Of a stretch of 64,000 nucleotides of DNA, positions 1-9,545 are shown piece by piece. Both the position numbers and the translations under genes were made by a program. Below the pieces are notes generated by a model. It was given only the letters and a program-made list of their open reading frames with translations. It had not been told where the DNA came from and made no database searches. Origin of the DNA: Eretmocerus hayati (lineage: Eukaryota > Arthropoda > Insecta > Hymenoptera > Aphelinidae); contig CM056743.1 in assembly GCA_029851415.1 (NCBI GenBank), positions 10,656,727 through 10,720,726 on the forward strand, written 5' to 3'. Numbering within the stretch: position 1 is the stretch's first letter; each line of letters starts with the position of its first letter.

Positions 1-387
1 AGCAACGCTTGCGGCGAGTTCTTCACGCGTGAATATCTTGAAAACTGCTGCGACTAGATTGCAGTTGCAACTCATGTACTATAAATTCACCAAATATCAG
101 GATCAGTACATTACGTTTGGTTCAGAAATTAGAAATGAGCAAGCAAGTATTCTGTTTCCTATGTCTCAGTCCAAGAAAGCTTTGAAATACGTCAAAATAA
201 ATGACTTTACGTACTCCCCTGGTACATGTATTGTGACCGAAATTGATGACTGTGAGACGGAATTCGGGGAAATTGAAACTTTTTTCATGTTGATGGCCAC
301 ATCTATTTCAAGTATGTTCCTCATAAAACGATTGGATTCAATAGGCACTATTTTGCCTTCGCTGTGACAGGTTACCTCGTAGAATAA
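1..387 (+). pseudogene. 3' end of a frameshifted protein-coding gene, cut by the window edge
   Basis: The frame is open from the first bases to a stop at 365-367 and reads like protein, with segments such as YITFGSEIRNEQ, KINDFTYSPGTCIV and EFGEIETFFMLM. Near 343-346 the protein-like reading moves to another frame, where HYFAFAVTGYLVE follows and ends at TAA 385-387, so a single-base loss is likely. The style recalls the C-terminal half of a large group of uncharacterised, often zinc-finger-containing proteins that expand in insects and cnidarians together with transposons; that likeness is from memory and weak. The start lies outside the window. A splice event instead of a frameshift is possible, but no good GT-AG pair is visible at the junction. 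Confidence 0.4.
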
Positions 388-1255
388 GCTATAATTGTAC
401 TTATCGACCAATTTCAATAAATCTCGTGTTTAGTGACATTTCAAAAGTATCTTCTTGCTATCCAAAGGTATCTCCTATTCCATGACACTTTGTATAGTTA
501 TGTTCGTTTCGACATAATTGGTGTACAACGATCAAGTCAAATTATAAGTGAAAAAATATGTATGTGGTTCATGGAATCATCAACTCTGGAATAAACGTCG
601 CAAGAAGCCAGCTAACTGTATAATGACGACGTACAAACGACACCGTTCCGTCGTTATTGTCGAGTTTATTCATAAAATTTTTCACTCGACTGGCATACAG
701 AGACTGCGATTTTATTCTTATCAGTCTAGGAAAATCTCTTATGCACCTCGAGCGGAAAATGCTCTTATTGACAAACCTCGTGGTAGACATCGGCTCAGCC
801 TTCAAGCATTTTTTTTTTTTTTTTTTCTTTCAAGAAAACGCATTCTCCGCAAATTCGTACTATATATACATAGTCATTATTCTTGCATCAGAAACTAACG
901 AATTGTTACTCTAACATTTATTGGAAGTATACCAACTTTTAGACGAACAATTTTTCCCAATATACAAACTTATTGGCCAAAAAAATTTCAGACTTCAGCT
1001 CACGAGGTGAGGGTTATACCTTTCAGCCACAGACTTAGTGACAGAAGTGAAAAATAGGTTCTACTTGATCATTATTCACATATTATCAATCTCATTCAGT
1101 CAACGGAAGTGCCCTGCCATATCATCAAGACCTTTTCAATCAGCGGTACAAATCAATAATGTTAGTGAATTGATAGAAGTGACGGAAGCTGCGAAGCATA
1201 TGTCTCTTCACAGATCATACGGTCAGAATGCTTCTGGACACCAATCAGTAAAATA
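388..1255. other. intergenic, no gene seen
   Basis: No credible coding frame. The only marked feature is a poly-T run of about 19 bases at 809-828. Confidence 0.5.
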
Positions 1256-2085
1256 AGGTAAGTGTACCCAACTTGCCTCTATACCCAACTTGATCTCATA
1301 TGCCTTTATCAGAAATGGTCTCTCGTTGACCTTCCTGCATATTCTTTCACGTTTGTTCTATTGAAATATGAAAGAATAAATTATTTGGACCGACTCCAGA
1401 TGGTTGCTGTGACTCCCCGGAAATTTAAAGTGATTTTCTCTTTTTTTCGTGTTTGCTAGGCGAAGAAATCTCCGAGGAACTTGAGTTTACTGAAATCGGT
1501 GCAAATTCATTTTCATTCGGCCAATCTCTACGTACCTAAACGCATCGATTCCTTGTCTCACGACCTTTAGAATCTGCTCTTCAGCGTTGCAAGACTCTGA
1601 TTTTGATCGATTTTATGTACAAAACACGGAGATGATTTGATAATCGAAGGCCGACATAGGAGTGTACCCCACATGCCCCCATATGGTTATCTCGGACAGG
1701 GCAGTATGGCTTTTTTTACCACTCAGAACGTGTTTATTGCATCAAAATACGTCGGAAACAGTATCTCAAGCCAGTTAGAAGCGTCAAATTCCACTGCACG
1801 GCAATGAAAACGGATCAAAGCGATTTTATGCACTTTATCGCTGGTTCAAATCGTTTTAATTGTTGGGGGCAAGTTGGGTACACACTTTAGTGAATTCTCA
1901 AAGATCATCTTTTGGGAAAATTGGAATAGTTTGGCTCCAGTCAGTCCGAATAGAATGCGCTCTAAGTCATTGAGAGAGTATTGAGACAAGCCTCAAAATT
2001 AGCTAATGTACGTTGGAAAATATCGAGATGGGCTAGAGTGATTGAGGAAATGGCTTAATAAGGGGCAAGTTGGATACATTGACCT
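1256..2085. mobile_element. non-autonomous terminal-inverted-repeat element, copy 1
   Basis: About 830 bp. It begins AGGTAAGTGTACCCAACTTG and its far end is the inverted counterpart (GGGGCAAGTTGGATACATTG followed by ACCT). TA stands immediately outside both ends, as in TA-targeting (Tc1/mariner-like) elements. Related copies lie at 19682-20516 and 59953-60911. All three also carry an internal inverted pair of the same motif (GTGTACCC-ACATGCCCCCATATG near 1662 and GGGGGCAAGTTGGGTACACA near 1864), so the ends are repeated inside the element. No transposase frame is present; short open frames are not conserved between copies. Confidence 0.7.
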
Positions 2086-2290
2086 TATTTCACAAAAATA
2101 TCTCTATTCATAAGCTCGCACAACGCTGATACGAATAAAATGATCTCATCAAATAATACTCGTATTTCATCTAATTTTTTATCGATTGTCATTGCATATT
2201 GTTTTTACAAAAAAGATATACGATAATTGCAATGAAAAAGAAAAGTAATTGGGATCGACTCTCCAAAAAAAAAAATTATTGAAAAAAAAA

Positions 2291-2362
2291 GTACATGGGA
2301 TCGACCCGCAGCCTATCGGGTACGAGTTCGACTTGATGACCGCTTGGCTATAGAAACTGACC
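2291..2362 (-). repeat. tRNA-derived (SINE-like) sequence with A and B boxes
   Basis: On the minus strand a perfect-looking RNA polymerase III A box (TAGCCAAGCGG, complement of 2340-2350) is followed about 45 bases later by a B box (GGGTCGATCCC, complement of 2297-2307) and then by a run of T that could terminate transcription. The acceptor stem does not close convincingly, so this is more likely the head of a tRNA-derived SINE or a decayed tRNA than a working tRNA gene. Confidence 0.5.
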
Positions 2363-2501
2363 TATTATAATGCATACAAGATGTGTATATTAGCAGCGCG
2401 CCCACAGATGCTTGAGATCTGGAAAATCAATTTTCTCATGATGATTTCTGACAATTGAACTTTCACATGTACGCATCACCTCAATCATCATGATTATAAA
2501 G

Positions 2502-2540
2502 CGATTTGTTTACGCCCGACCGTGATACGTAAACAAATCG
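2502..2540. repeat. short perfect hairpin
   Basis: CGATTTGTTTACG (2502-2514) is matched exactly by its reverse complement at 2528-2540, leaving a 13-base loop. A second 9-bp stem (AACATAGCG / CGCTATGTT) lies near 2702-2743. The surrounding 2540-2780 is more GC-rich than its neighbours. No gene is evident. Confidence 0.5.
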
Positions 2541-3470
2541 TCTATATCTATGCTGACTCGTTCCTCGCTCCTGAATCATGTATTACCGTCGCCGCACGAA
2601 CGAGGCGGCGATCCGCAGCAAAGACGAAGTCGGAACACAAATCGTGTTCTCGCCCCACGAATATCGAGGAGGCCGGCGTCGATTGTGCGCGGGGGAGCAG
2701 ATAACATAGCGCGACGGCGCCACCTGTGATCTGACGCTATGTTTCACAGCAGACCGCTTTTGTCGTGTAGGGGTGACATTCAAGGCAATGGCGCCAAATG
2801 CGAGAGTGGAAATGCTTAAGTCGAGGACTATCTTGAATACGTTGAAAGCGACTTTTGACCTCTAAACTGACTCCTAAGACGGCCATTGGATATGGTAACT
2901 TCATTCTCCCACGCATTTCCAATCATCTAACTCACTCACAACCTCCCGCGCTTCGAAAAATTTGCCCAAACGCATACGCGCCTCGATACGCACAATCATC
3001 CTCGAAAAACACGGACAGGCGATCGGTCGACCGGTTTTAGATGGGATTTAGCATTGTCCAAATTCGCCCCCAGCAATTCGTCCAAAAATGTCCCCAGGCG
3101 TTTTTTTCGCAGAACTGTGATCATTTGGGCCCAAGTGGAACGCGACGGTTCAAAATTTTGGTTTCGTGACCTAGTTTCTGACCCTCAAATGGCGATTAAG
3201 CCAGTGCACTTTGGTAGAAGCAGCGTGTAATCTTGCATTTGGAAAATGAACCGCGTGAGGCCCTCGAAAAGCACCCCTATGTCAGCGTGGACTCCCAGTA
3301 TCGTTTTGGCAGATCTAACCACGATGAAAATATTGTCTGTGATGGTATTAGAAGAGAATTCACGCGGTGAAAGCCTAGACTCACCCCCGACCGAGCTATC
3401 TCACTTATCCAATTTTGCCCCTGTCCAATTTTGCCCCAGTCTCCCCTATAACCTTAACCAGTTCATCACC
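2541..3470. other. no gene seen
   Basis: Short open frames only, overlapping in several phases, with no recognisable protein. The motif TCCAATTTTGCCCC is repeated in tandem near 3408-3434. Confidence 0.4.
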
Positions 3471-3478
3471 GGCCAAAA

Positions 3479-3678
3479 CATGGACATAGCAAGATATAGA
3501 CTGCGGGTCGGGATCTCGATAGTTGGACCTCGAGATCGCATGAGTGCGAGTGAGAGAGCATGACGTAAGAGTCACGCCGCTCCATAAGAGAGCATTACCT
3601 CTTTTGCATCTGTCTCACTCGCACGCAGTCCCACGGCGATAGCCCGCGACTCGCAGTCTATACCTTCCTATGTCTATG
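3479..3678. mobile_element. 200-bp inverted-repeat element with 8-bp target duplication
   Basis: The element starts CATGGACATAG and ends CTATGTCTATG, and the inverted similarity runs inward for about 90 bp on each side (AGACTGCGGGTCGGG against the complement of CCCGCGACTCGCAGTCT; GTGCGAGTGAGA against TCTCACTCGCAC). GGCCAAAA stands directly before it (3471-3478) and again directly after it (3679-3686), a clean 8-bp target-site duplication. Eight-base duplications are typical of hAT and P-type elements and occur in some Mutator-like ones. It has no coding capacity, so it is a MITE. Confidence 0.7.
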
Positions 3679-3686
3679 GGCCAAAA

Positions 3687-4481
3687 CCTTAACGGCACGC
3701 GGATATGTTATACCACGATTTTCATCAATTACATTTCTATAACCGACTGAAAAGGACTCTCTGGAGGCCGACGATGGATAACTCTTCTTTGCGTGCCTCG
3801 AATTCTTACGCACATTACCATGAACCTTCCCAATCCAAGTACAAGGCTTCCCCTGCACATGCAATTGCCTCCTCTCTCATACACCAAGTTACTCCTGCCT
3901 TCCCAACACTGTCCATGAAATGACCGAAGCAACGTACTTTTACAGTGAAGATAACGCTATACATTCTAAGCCCGACGAGTTCTCTCAATCACAGGAAGAA
4001 CACAAATTACAAACAAGCATAAGACTTACACCATTTCAAACATCATGGACCTTACAATACGTGGTTTCCCCTTCTTGGGTTCAAAAACTGCTGTGTCTCC
4101 AGCACTTCCAAGTCACAAAGACGCAGTCATACCCTGTGTGATTCTTTTCACGATGATGAATGGTAGTTTGCCTTATCGCTAATAAGGACCGTTTCATATT
4201 TATTATCTGTGTCTACCAATAAGAATCATCAAATATTAGATATCTCACATACCTATCATTCATTATAAAACGCCACTACCCTACCGTTCGGTCAAATTAC
4301 TCGAACCTACTAATCCATGTTACCCAAATCTTACCAATGTGATGACAAACTAATTACAGTCGATGTTTTATAAATCGCAACGTATCGAGCCCGCCTTCGA
4401 ATCGAGTCGTGACAGTTACATTGACCGGGCTCATGCGCGCCGGCAAAACTTCGTCCTTTCTGGTCTCTCATTCTGGAACTC
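3687..4481. other. no gene supported
   Basis: Plus-strand open stretches at 3705-3923 and 3920-4141 are protein-like in places (for example TEATYFYSEDNAIHSKPDEF), but they have no recognisable domain, no clear splice partners and compete with open minus-strand frames, so they are not called as genes. Confidence 0.3.
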
Positions 4482-4965
4482 ATAGACCGGGAGCTGGTGA
4501 ACTTTTTTTGTGCCATATTCCATAAAGGCTGGAAAGGGACTTAGAATATAGTCCTTGATGTACCTAACCTAAACCCACCCCCTCTCAGCCCCTGGACGTT
4601 TCTGTAAAATTAAATTTTCAAATAATTTTTTCGACCAACTCATGTGCTGAATGACTTAAAATCTGAATCTTTCAGGGATGATGGATCATGATCCAAAATG
4701 ATCAAAATCAACCGTCAGCCCCTCCGCAGACTGGGCGTTTTGCGTCAGCCCTTCGTTCAATATTTAATTTTGACAAGTTGTTGTGCTATATTTATCAAAA
4801 TCTGAAACTTTCAGGGATAATAGATCATGATCCAAAATGATCGAAATCGACCGTCAGCCCCTCTCGAGACTGGGCGTTTCCGGGACTGACAATTTTTACT
4901 AATGTAAACAAAGCCTCGCTTCGAGGCCGCGATTTATATATGAGCTCACTTCCACTCATATATGT

Positions 4966-5038
4966 CGTCTCCGTGGTCTAGTGGATACGGTTCTAGTCTA
5001 GTGTCTGGGGGGATCAGGTTAGTAGCCCGGCAAGTTCA
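4966..5038 (+). repeat. tRNA-like sequence inside the fold-back left arm, degraded
   Basis: This is the inverted partner of 5638-5716. The A box (TGGTCTAGTGG, 4974-4984) is intact, but the B box position reads GGTTAGTAGCC and has lost its consensus. The two copies have therefore drifted separately. Confidence 0.45.
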
Positions 5039-5637
5039 ATATTTTTTTTTTCATTCTTCTTCCGATGTTATTTCAACGCGAGGAAACCATCATCCTCTGA
5101 TTAGGGAACTTTTTTTATCTTAGTACCATTTATTCGAGAGCGCATTTAATTCAAGGTTTTAACTGCGAACTCCCACAAAATGAAATGAATTCGAGGTCCC
5201 TCGCCATCAGGCTTGAATTCATAAGTGATATTCAAAAATCAAGTATTCGTGCTATGAACGAATATTTGATTCATGTTCACGAATGTTTTGGAAATACAAC
5301 TAGGAATAAAAAGCAGTGTTAGCTGTAAAAAATGAATATATAACTCGTCAAAATCGAAGATTGTATTGATACTTATATGGTTTCTGAAAAGTACAGGGTG
5401 TGATGGAGGAAATGATGTATAAATATTGGGAGACTATCAACATGAATGAGTGTTGCACATGGATCAAATTAAACAATACAGTCTCTTCATTGGACGTTTT
5501 GTGTATACTCCCTTGCTATTATCATAACACTGAATGAATGAACGGTACTGAGATAAAAAAAGTTCCGTAATCAGAGGATGATGGTTTTCTCGAGTAGAAA
5601 TAACATCGGTAGAAGAATGAAGAAAAAATGAATTGGA

Positions 5638-5716
5638 ATTGCCGGGATACGAACCCGAACCTCCCCCCCTCCCCCCAGGCGCTAGGATAGAACCGTATCC
5701 ACTGGACCACGGAGAC
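5638..5716 (-). repeat. tRNA-like sequence inside the fold-back right arm
   Basis: The minus strand reads CCGTGGTCCAGTGGATACGG, containing an A box (TGGTCCAGTGG, complement of 5699-5709), and later a B box GGTTCGTATCC (complement of 5645-5655) inside a T-arm-like GGGTTCGTATCCC. A G-rich stretch replaces the expected anticodon and variable region, so it is probably a tRNA-derived SINE head and not a functional tRNA. Confidence 0.5.
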
Positions 5717-6206
5717 AATGTGTATGAGTGAGACGAAGCTTATGTATAAATCGCGGCCTCGAAGCGGGGCTTTGTTTACAACGGGAAAAATCGCCAGTCT
5801 CGGAAACGGCCAGTCTAAAGAGGGGCTGACGGTCGATTTCGATCATTTTGGATCATGATCTATCATCCTTGAAAGTTTCAGATTTCAATAAATATAGCAC
5901 ACCAACTTGCCAACATTGAATATTGAACGGAGGGCTGACGCTAAACGCCCAGTCTGTGGAGGGGCTGACGGTTCATTTCGATAATTCTGGATCATGATCT
6001 ATCACCCCTGGAAGATTCAGATTTTAAGTTATATAGCACATGAGTTGGTCGAGAGAATTATTTGAAAATTTAATTCTACAAAAACGCTCAGGCGCTGAGA
6101 GGGCTGACGGTGGATTTAGGTTAGGTACATCAAGGACAACATTTTAAGTACCTTTCCAGCCTTTATGAAATATGGCACAAGAAAGTTCACGAGCTCCCGG
6201 TCTATC

Positions 6207-7907
6207 AGAGACAATCAGGATGTCTACCGCCTTGCATCCACGGGTAACATCATGAATCAAAGAATCATGGATAAGTATTCTCAGGAATGGCGGGACTGAA
6301 TCCACATCCGGTATCCTGCCCTCCTTGTAGTATTTTTTCAGAATCTTCCTATCTTGCCCTGGTAGAAAATCCCACGCATTTGAATCTTTATACTTCTCGA
6401 TAATAGTGCATGATAGCGACTACACGTCGGATGCTCTTGAGTTGCGTTGTTGACGCTGAAACACCTCGGGCGCCATGTATGCGTGTGTCCCTCTTCTCGC
6501 AACCTGCCATGCTGTGTCGTTTTTCTTCAATTCGTTGATATCCTCTTGATGCTGAGCCAAACCGAAATCGCACAGTTTCGGGGTCTTTGTTACACGCTCA
6601 TTCATCACGTTGGACGGCTTGATATCATTATGAATGATGTTAACAGCAAGATTGTGCAGATACGCAACAGCTTGCGTCAATCCCTTGCATATTGCGTTCT
6701 TATCACTATTCTACAGTGTCATATCTTCTTCCGCTACAGAGTCATTCAGGATATCCCATAGATTGAACCCATCCACGAATTCCAATGCCAAGCTGATGTT
6801 ACTGGCATCATCAATGGTAACACCCATCAAACCCACAATGTTGGGATGCTTAGTCTTCCTCAAAGTTGATAATTCCCCTCTCAGAAATTCAAAAGGTAAG
6901 TCCTTGCTGATTGTCTTCACTGCAACTGCGTGTGATCCCGCGAAGTAAGTAGCTGAAATGCAGAATTATTGGATCAAGTTACCTATACCAAGTAACGAGC
7001 TCATCGTGCTTCTATTGTGATCCACTCATACTGGTCTGAATTCCAGGAACACAATTAAACTCCATGCACATGGCTATCATGACCCTCACTCCTAGCCAAA
7101 GGAACGATGATTTGTTTCATCAACTTGGAAGATTTTTATATAATCCAATCCAATATAACAATCGTAGGAACAGTTGTAATCAGTTACTCTGAGTATCCTC
7201 GTTCCAATGCAAGGTTATATCATCTCCTGTCCAAGTACTACCCATAGAGCCTCGTTTCCAGTCTCTTGCCAAAAAGCAGGACCAAATTATCTTTCCAGAA
7301 TATCAACTCATCCGGCTAAGCAAAGAAAGAATGAACATTTTGTCATGATGATGATCAATAAAATTTACAAATGCGCCTTCCTCAATCCTCTAGGGAAGTC
7401 ACTTTGATTAGTGATTTTAATGATTGAGGTTTTTTCAAGCATTAGACTCCCAGTTACACATTGCAAACGGTGAAGGAGTGTTTTCTCAAACTCTCTGTGA
7501 TAAGCCGATGATAAATTTGCCACTACCCATATGATGAACATCAAGAAAGGGCTTTTTCCAACAAACTCAGCTCTCACCATACCCTTCCACCTTATCTCAT
7601 CGAAATTCCAATGCCGATTTCCCCAAAGTATTTTCGAGTAATTGTATTCAGCAGCAACATCCACCTTTCCATATCCGTCCCAATGGTTGTCGCGCGTTAT
7701 ACATAGAAGAGCTTCCTTCGTGAATCCACGTATTGAATAAGAACCCTCACCTTTTCGGACTATCCCGAAAGCACCTCTCCCTAATTCTTGTAGCAATGAG
7801 AACTGGTTCAATCTGATGGTCCTCGCCAATGGGCCTCTGAGTCTCTTGATCCCATCAAGCGCGCCTGATTCGGACGCCCCACCTTCCAGCTTCCTCGCGG
7901 CAGCCAT
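6207..7907 (-). pseudogene. protein kinase (tyrosine-kinase-like group) gene with two in-frame TAG codons
   Basis: Two exons give a nearly complete kinase domain. Exon 1 (7907-7751, ATG in MAAARKLEGG) ends in the glycine loop GRGAFGIVRK at a GTGAGG donor. Exon 2 (6952-6207) follows a TTTCAG acceptor in matching phase, giving RKATYFAGSHAVAVK with the ATP-binding lysine. Exon 2 also shows HPNIVGLMGV, the catalytic loop IIHNDIKPSN, the metal-binding DFG in LCDFGLAQ, an APE motif and a terminal HDVTRGCKAVDIL. Two in-frame TAG codons break it: one just after EEDMTL (about 6706-6708) and one at 6420-6422, where SDVWSL would be expected and the Trp codon reads TAG. Kinases of this type phosphorylate Ser/Thr in signalling cascades. 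The 3' end abuts a fold-back element. It is most likely a recent pseudogene; TAG recoding or RNA editing are less likely alternatives. Confidence 0.75.
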
Positions 7908-9131
7908 CTTGCTCGGTGAAAAGCCGTGTAATACAACTACGTTCAGTGCAACCCTGACAGCCTGAAACAATAGAAGAGAGCTTTTTCAATACTCACAATT
8001 CTCCCAAGTCAACTTAGACTAATAGATCTTTTATGTTCGCGAGGCTTTACTCACTTCACAAACACAGATTCTTGAATCATTTCATGCAATCTTCATAACC
8101 AGAACAAAGATGAATCATTGCGGAGGAAAATGCTATCTTTTTAGAATTCAGATTTCCATATTAATATAATACTAGGACGTACTCTCCGCGTGCGGGACAT
8201 AACATTTCCTTTTTAATTTCATTCAAGATGAAAATCGTATCCGATTTTTCATGGCAGAACGAATGAAATATTCTATGCATATCCTCAATGGAGCGCATCT
8301 TTTCCCAAGCCAACTTTTCGTGCTGAAAACTGGATATGTCCGTCAAAATGACACTATACTGCATTACGGCACATACTTTCATAGCCTCAATGGATGAGAA
8401 ACGTCCTATTGGTCAGCATAAAAACAATCAGAGACCAGGAATAACTGTTCTAAAGCATTGATCGTTATGACGAATTCACTCAAGAATCAGTGTGACAATT
8501 ATCGATACACGTCAGGAATGAATTTGAAGCTTCTCAAGAAGAGTTTTTAATGTGCGCGCTCGAAACGGAGTTGAAGTGGGCGTTTCCACATGAGCGCGCA
8601 CGCTGATCCACTTCTTTGCGCGTCGATTAACCCTTTCGGGAGGGGCCATCCATCTATTACGTCCACAATTTTTAGCCTACACTTGGACCTTTCATAACTC
8701 CCTCACTCAACGAGGGTGATTTTCATTTGCCGTCACGGAATTTCAATAATGTATCACAGTGACCTTGATTGTGAACTTCCACATCTATCATTTCTTCTAC
8801 AATACCGAAACGATCTCGTGAACGAGCCCAAAAAACGTCCTTGTCGAACGATGTGAAGACAGCCACGAACACGATACGAGACAACAGCTGATCGCGTTCG
8901 ACTTCGATTCGATACATGAGACTGGTGGAGATCGAGATACGAGAAATTCACGAGAGTGTCTTATTGTCCCAAAACCACCCAAAACAGTACCGGAATTTTA
9001 CAATCACTTTTATAAACTTAGACATGACGAGTAAATCATTCCTCCTTCATTATTCCATTCAATAACATTGTACCCAAGCCATATTGTCATTTATGACCTC
9101 ATGATAATGCCACACCAATATTTGCTGATGC
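7908..9131. other. no gene supported
   Basis: The kinase frame stays open upstream of its likely ATG to 7970, so a longer N-terminus (starting MFQAVRVALN) is possible. A 73-codon minus-strand frame at 8161-8382 has no recognisable features. Nothing else is supported. Confidence 0.3.
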
Positions 9132-9545
9132 ATGATAAAACGTCCAAACCATAGGATAGACTTTGACCATTGTACTCACATGAGACTTCGTGAAATTGTT
9201 GAATATTCAGCCTGCGGTGATGTTGTTAGAAGCTTAGACCAATTGGGAAGAACTTTGATGTCATCTATGTCCTATGTGATGAAACATACAAGTAATGAGT
9301 ATTTTGGACACGTCTACAATTATGATTTATAACAGCACAACATATTGCAGGGTCATGCAGGTTTCACAGTCCAATACTATCATCTCCTGAAAACAGACGA
9401 AGATGCTTCATACATCACAACTGATCCATTCCATGTTCACCCAGAAGATGAGCTCAGGTTATTGCGAATGCTGATACAACCCCTCATCCCTGCAACTGTG
9501 TCGCATTATCAAAAATTATCTCAATCTCAACAAGATGAAGCATGA
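9132..9545 (+). CDS. possible two-exon gene, unknown protein
   Basis: Two adjacent plus-strand open stretches look protein-like: one from ATG 9132 (MIKRPNHRIDFDHCTHMRLR and REIVEYSACGDVV) and one after a TATTGCAG acceptor at about 9352 (GHAGFTVQYYHLLKTDED to a stop at 9543-9545). The best donor after the first stretch (A|GTAATG near 9292) does not agree in phase with the second, so the join is unresolved; a weaker donor at CAC|GTC would agree. No family is recognised. This could be a decayed gene. Confidence 0.25.

Larger units (their letters stand above)
4482..6206. mobile_element. 1.7-kb fold-back element with ~650-bp inverted arms and tRNA-like segments
   Basis: The left arm (4482-5127) and right arm (5544-6206) are inverted copies separated by a 416-bp spacer. 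Outer ends read ATAGACCGGGAGCT and AGCTCCCGGTCTAT. Each arm contains a doubled block ending in CTTTCAGGGAT-A-TGATC / GACCGTCAGCCCCTC, so the arms have internal repetition. Each arm also holds a tRNA-like segment (listed separately). The arms are clearly diverged from each other, so the element is not young. Its right end abuts the 3' end of the kinase remnant. No flanking target duplication was found and no protein is encoded. Confidence 0.75.

Noticed and set aside
1262..1459. Protein-like frame shared by the three TA-flanked elements
   Set aside because: The frame is open in copies 1 and 2 only by chance, shifts between copies and is lost in copy 3; no transposase motif.
5638..5716. Functional tRNA gene
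   Set aside because: A and B boxes are present, but the anticodon region is a G run and the acceptor stem does not pair.
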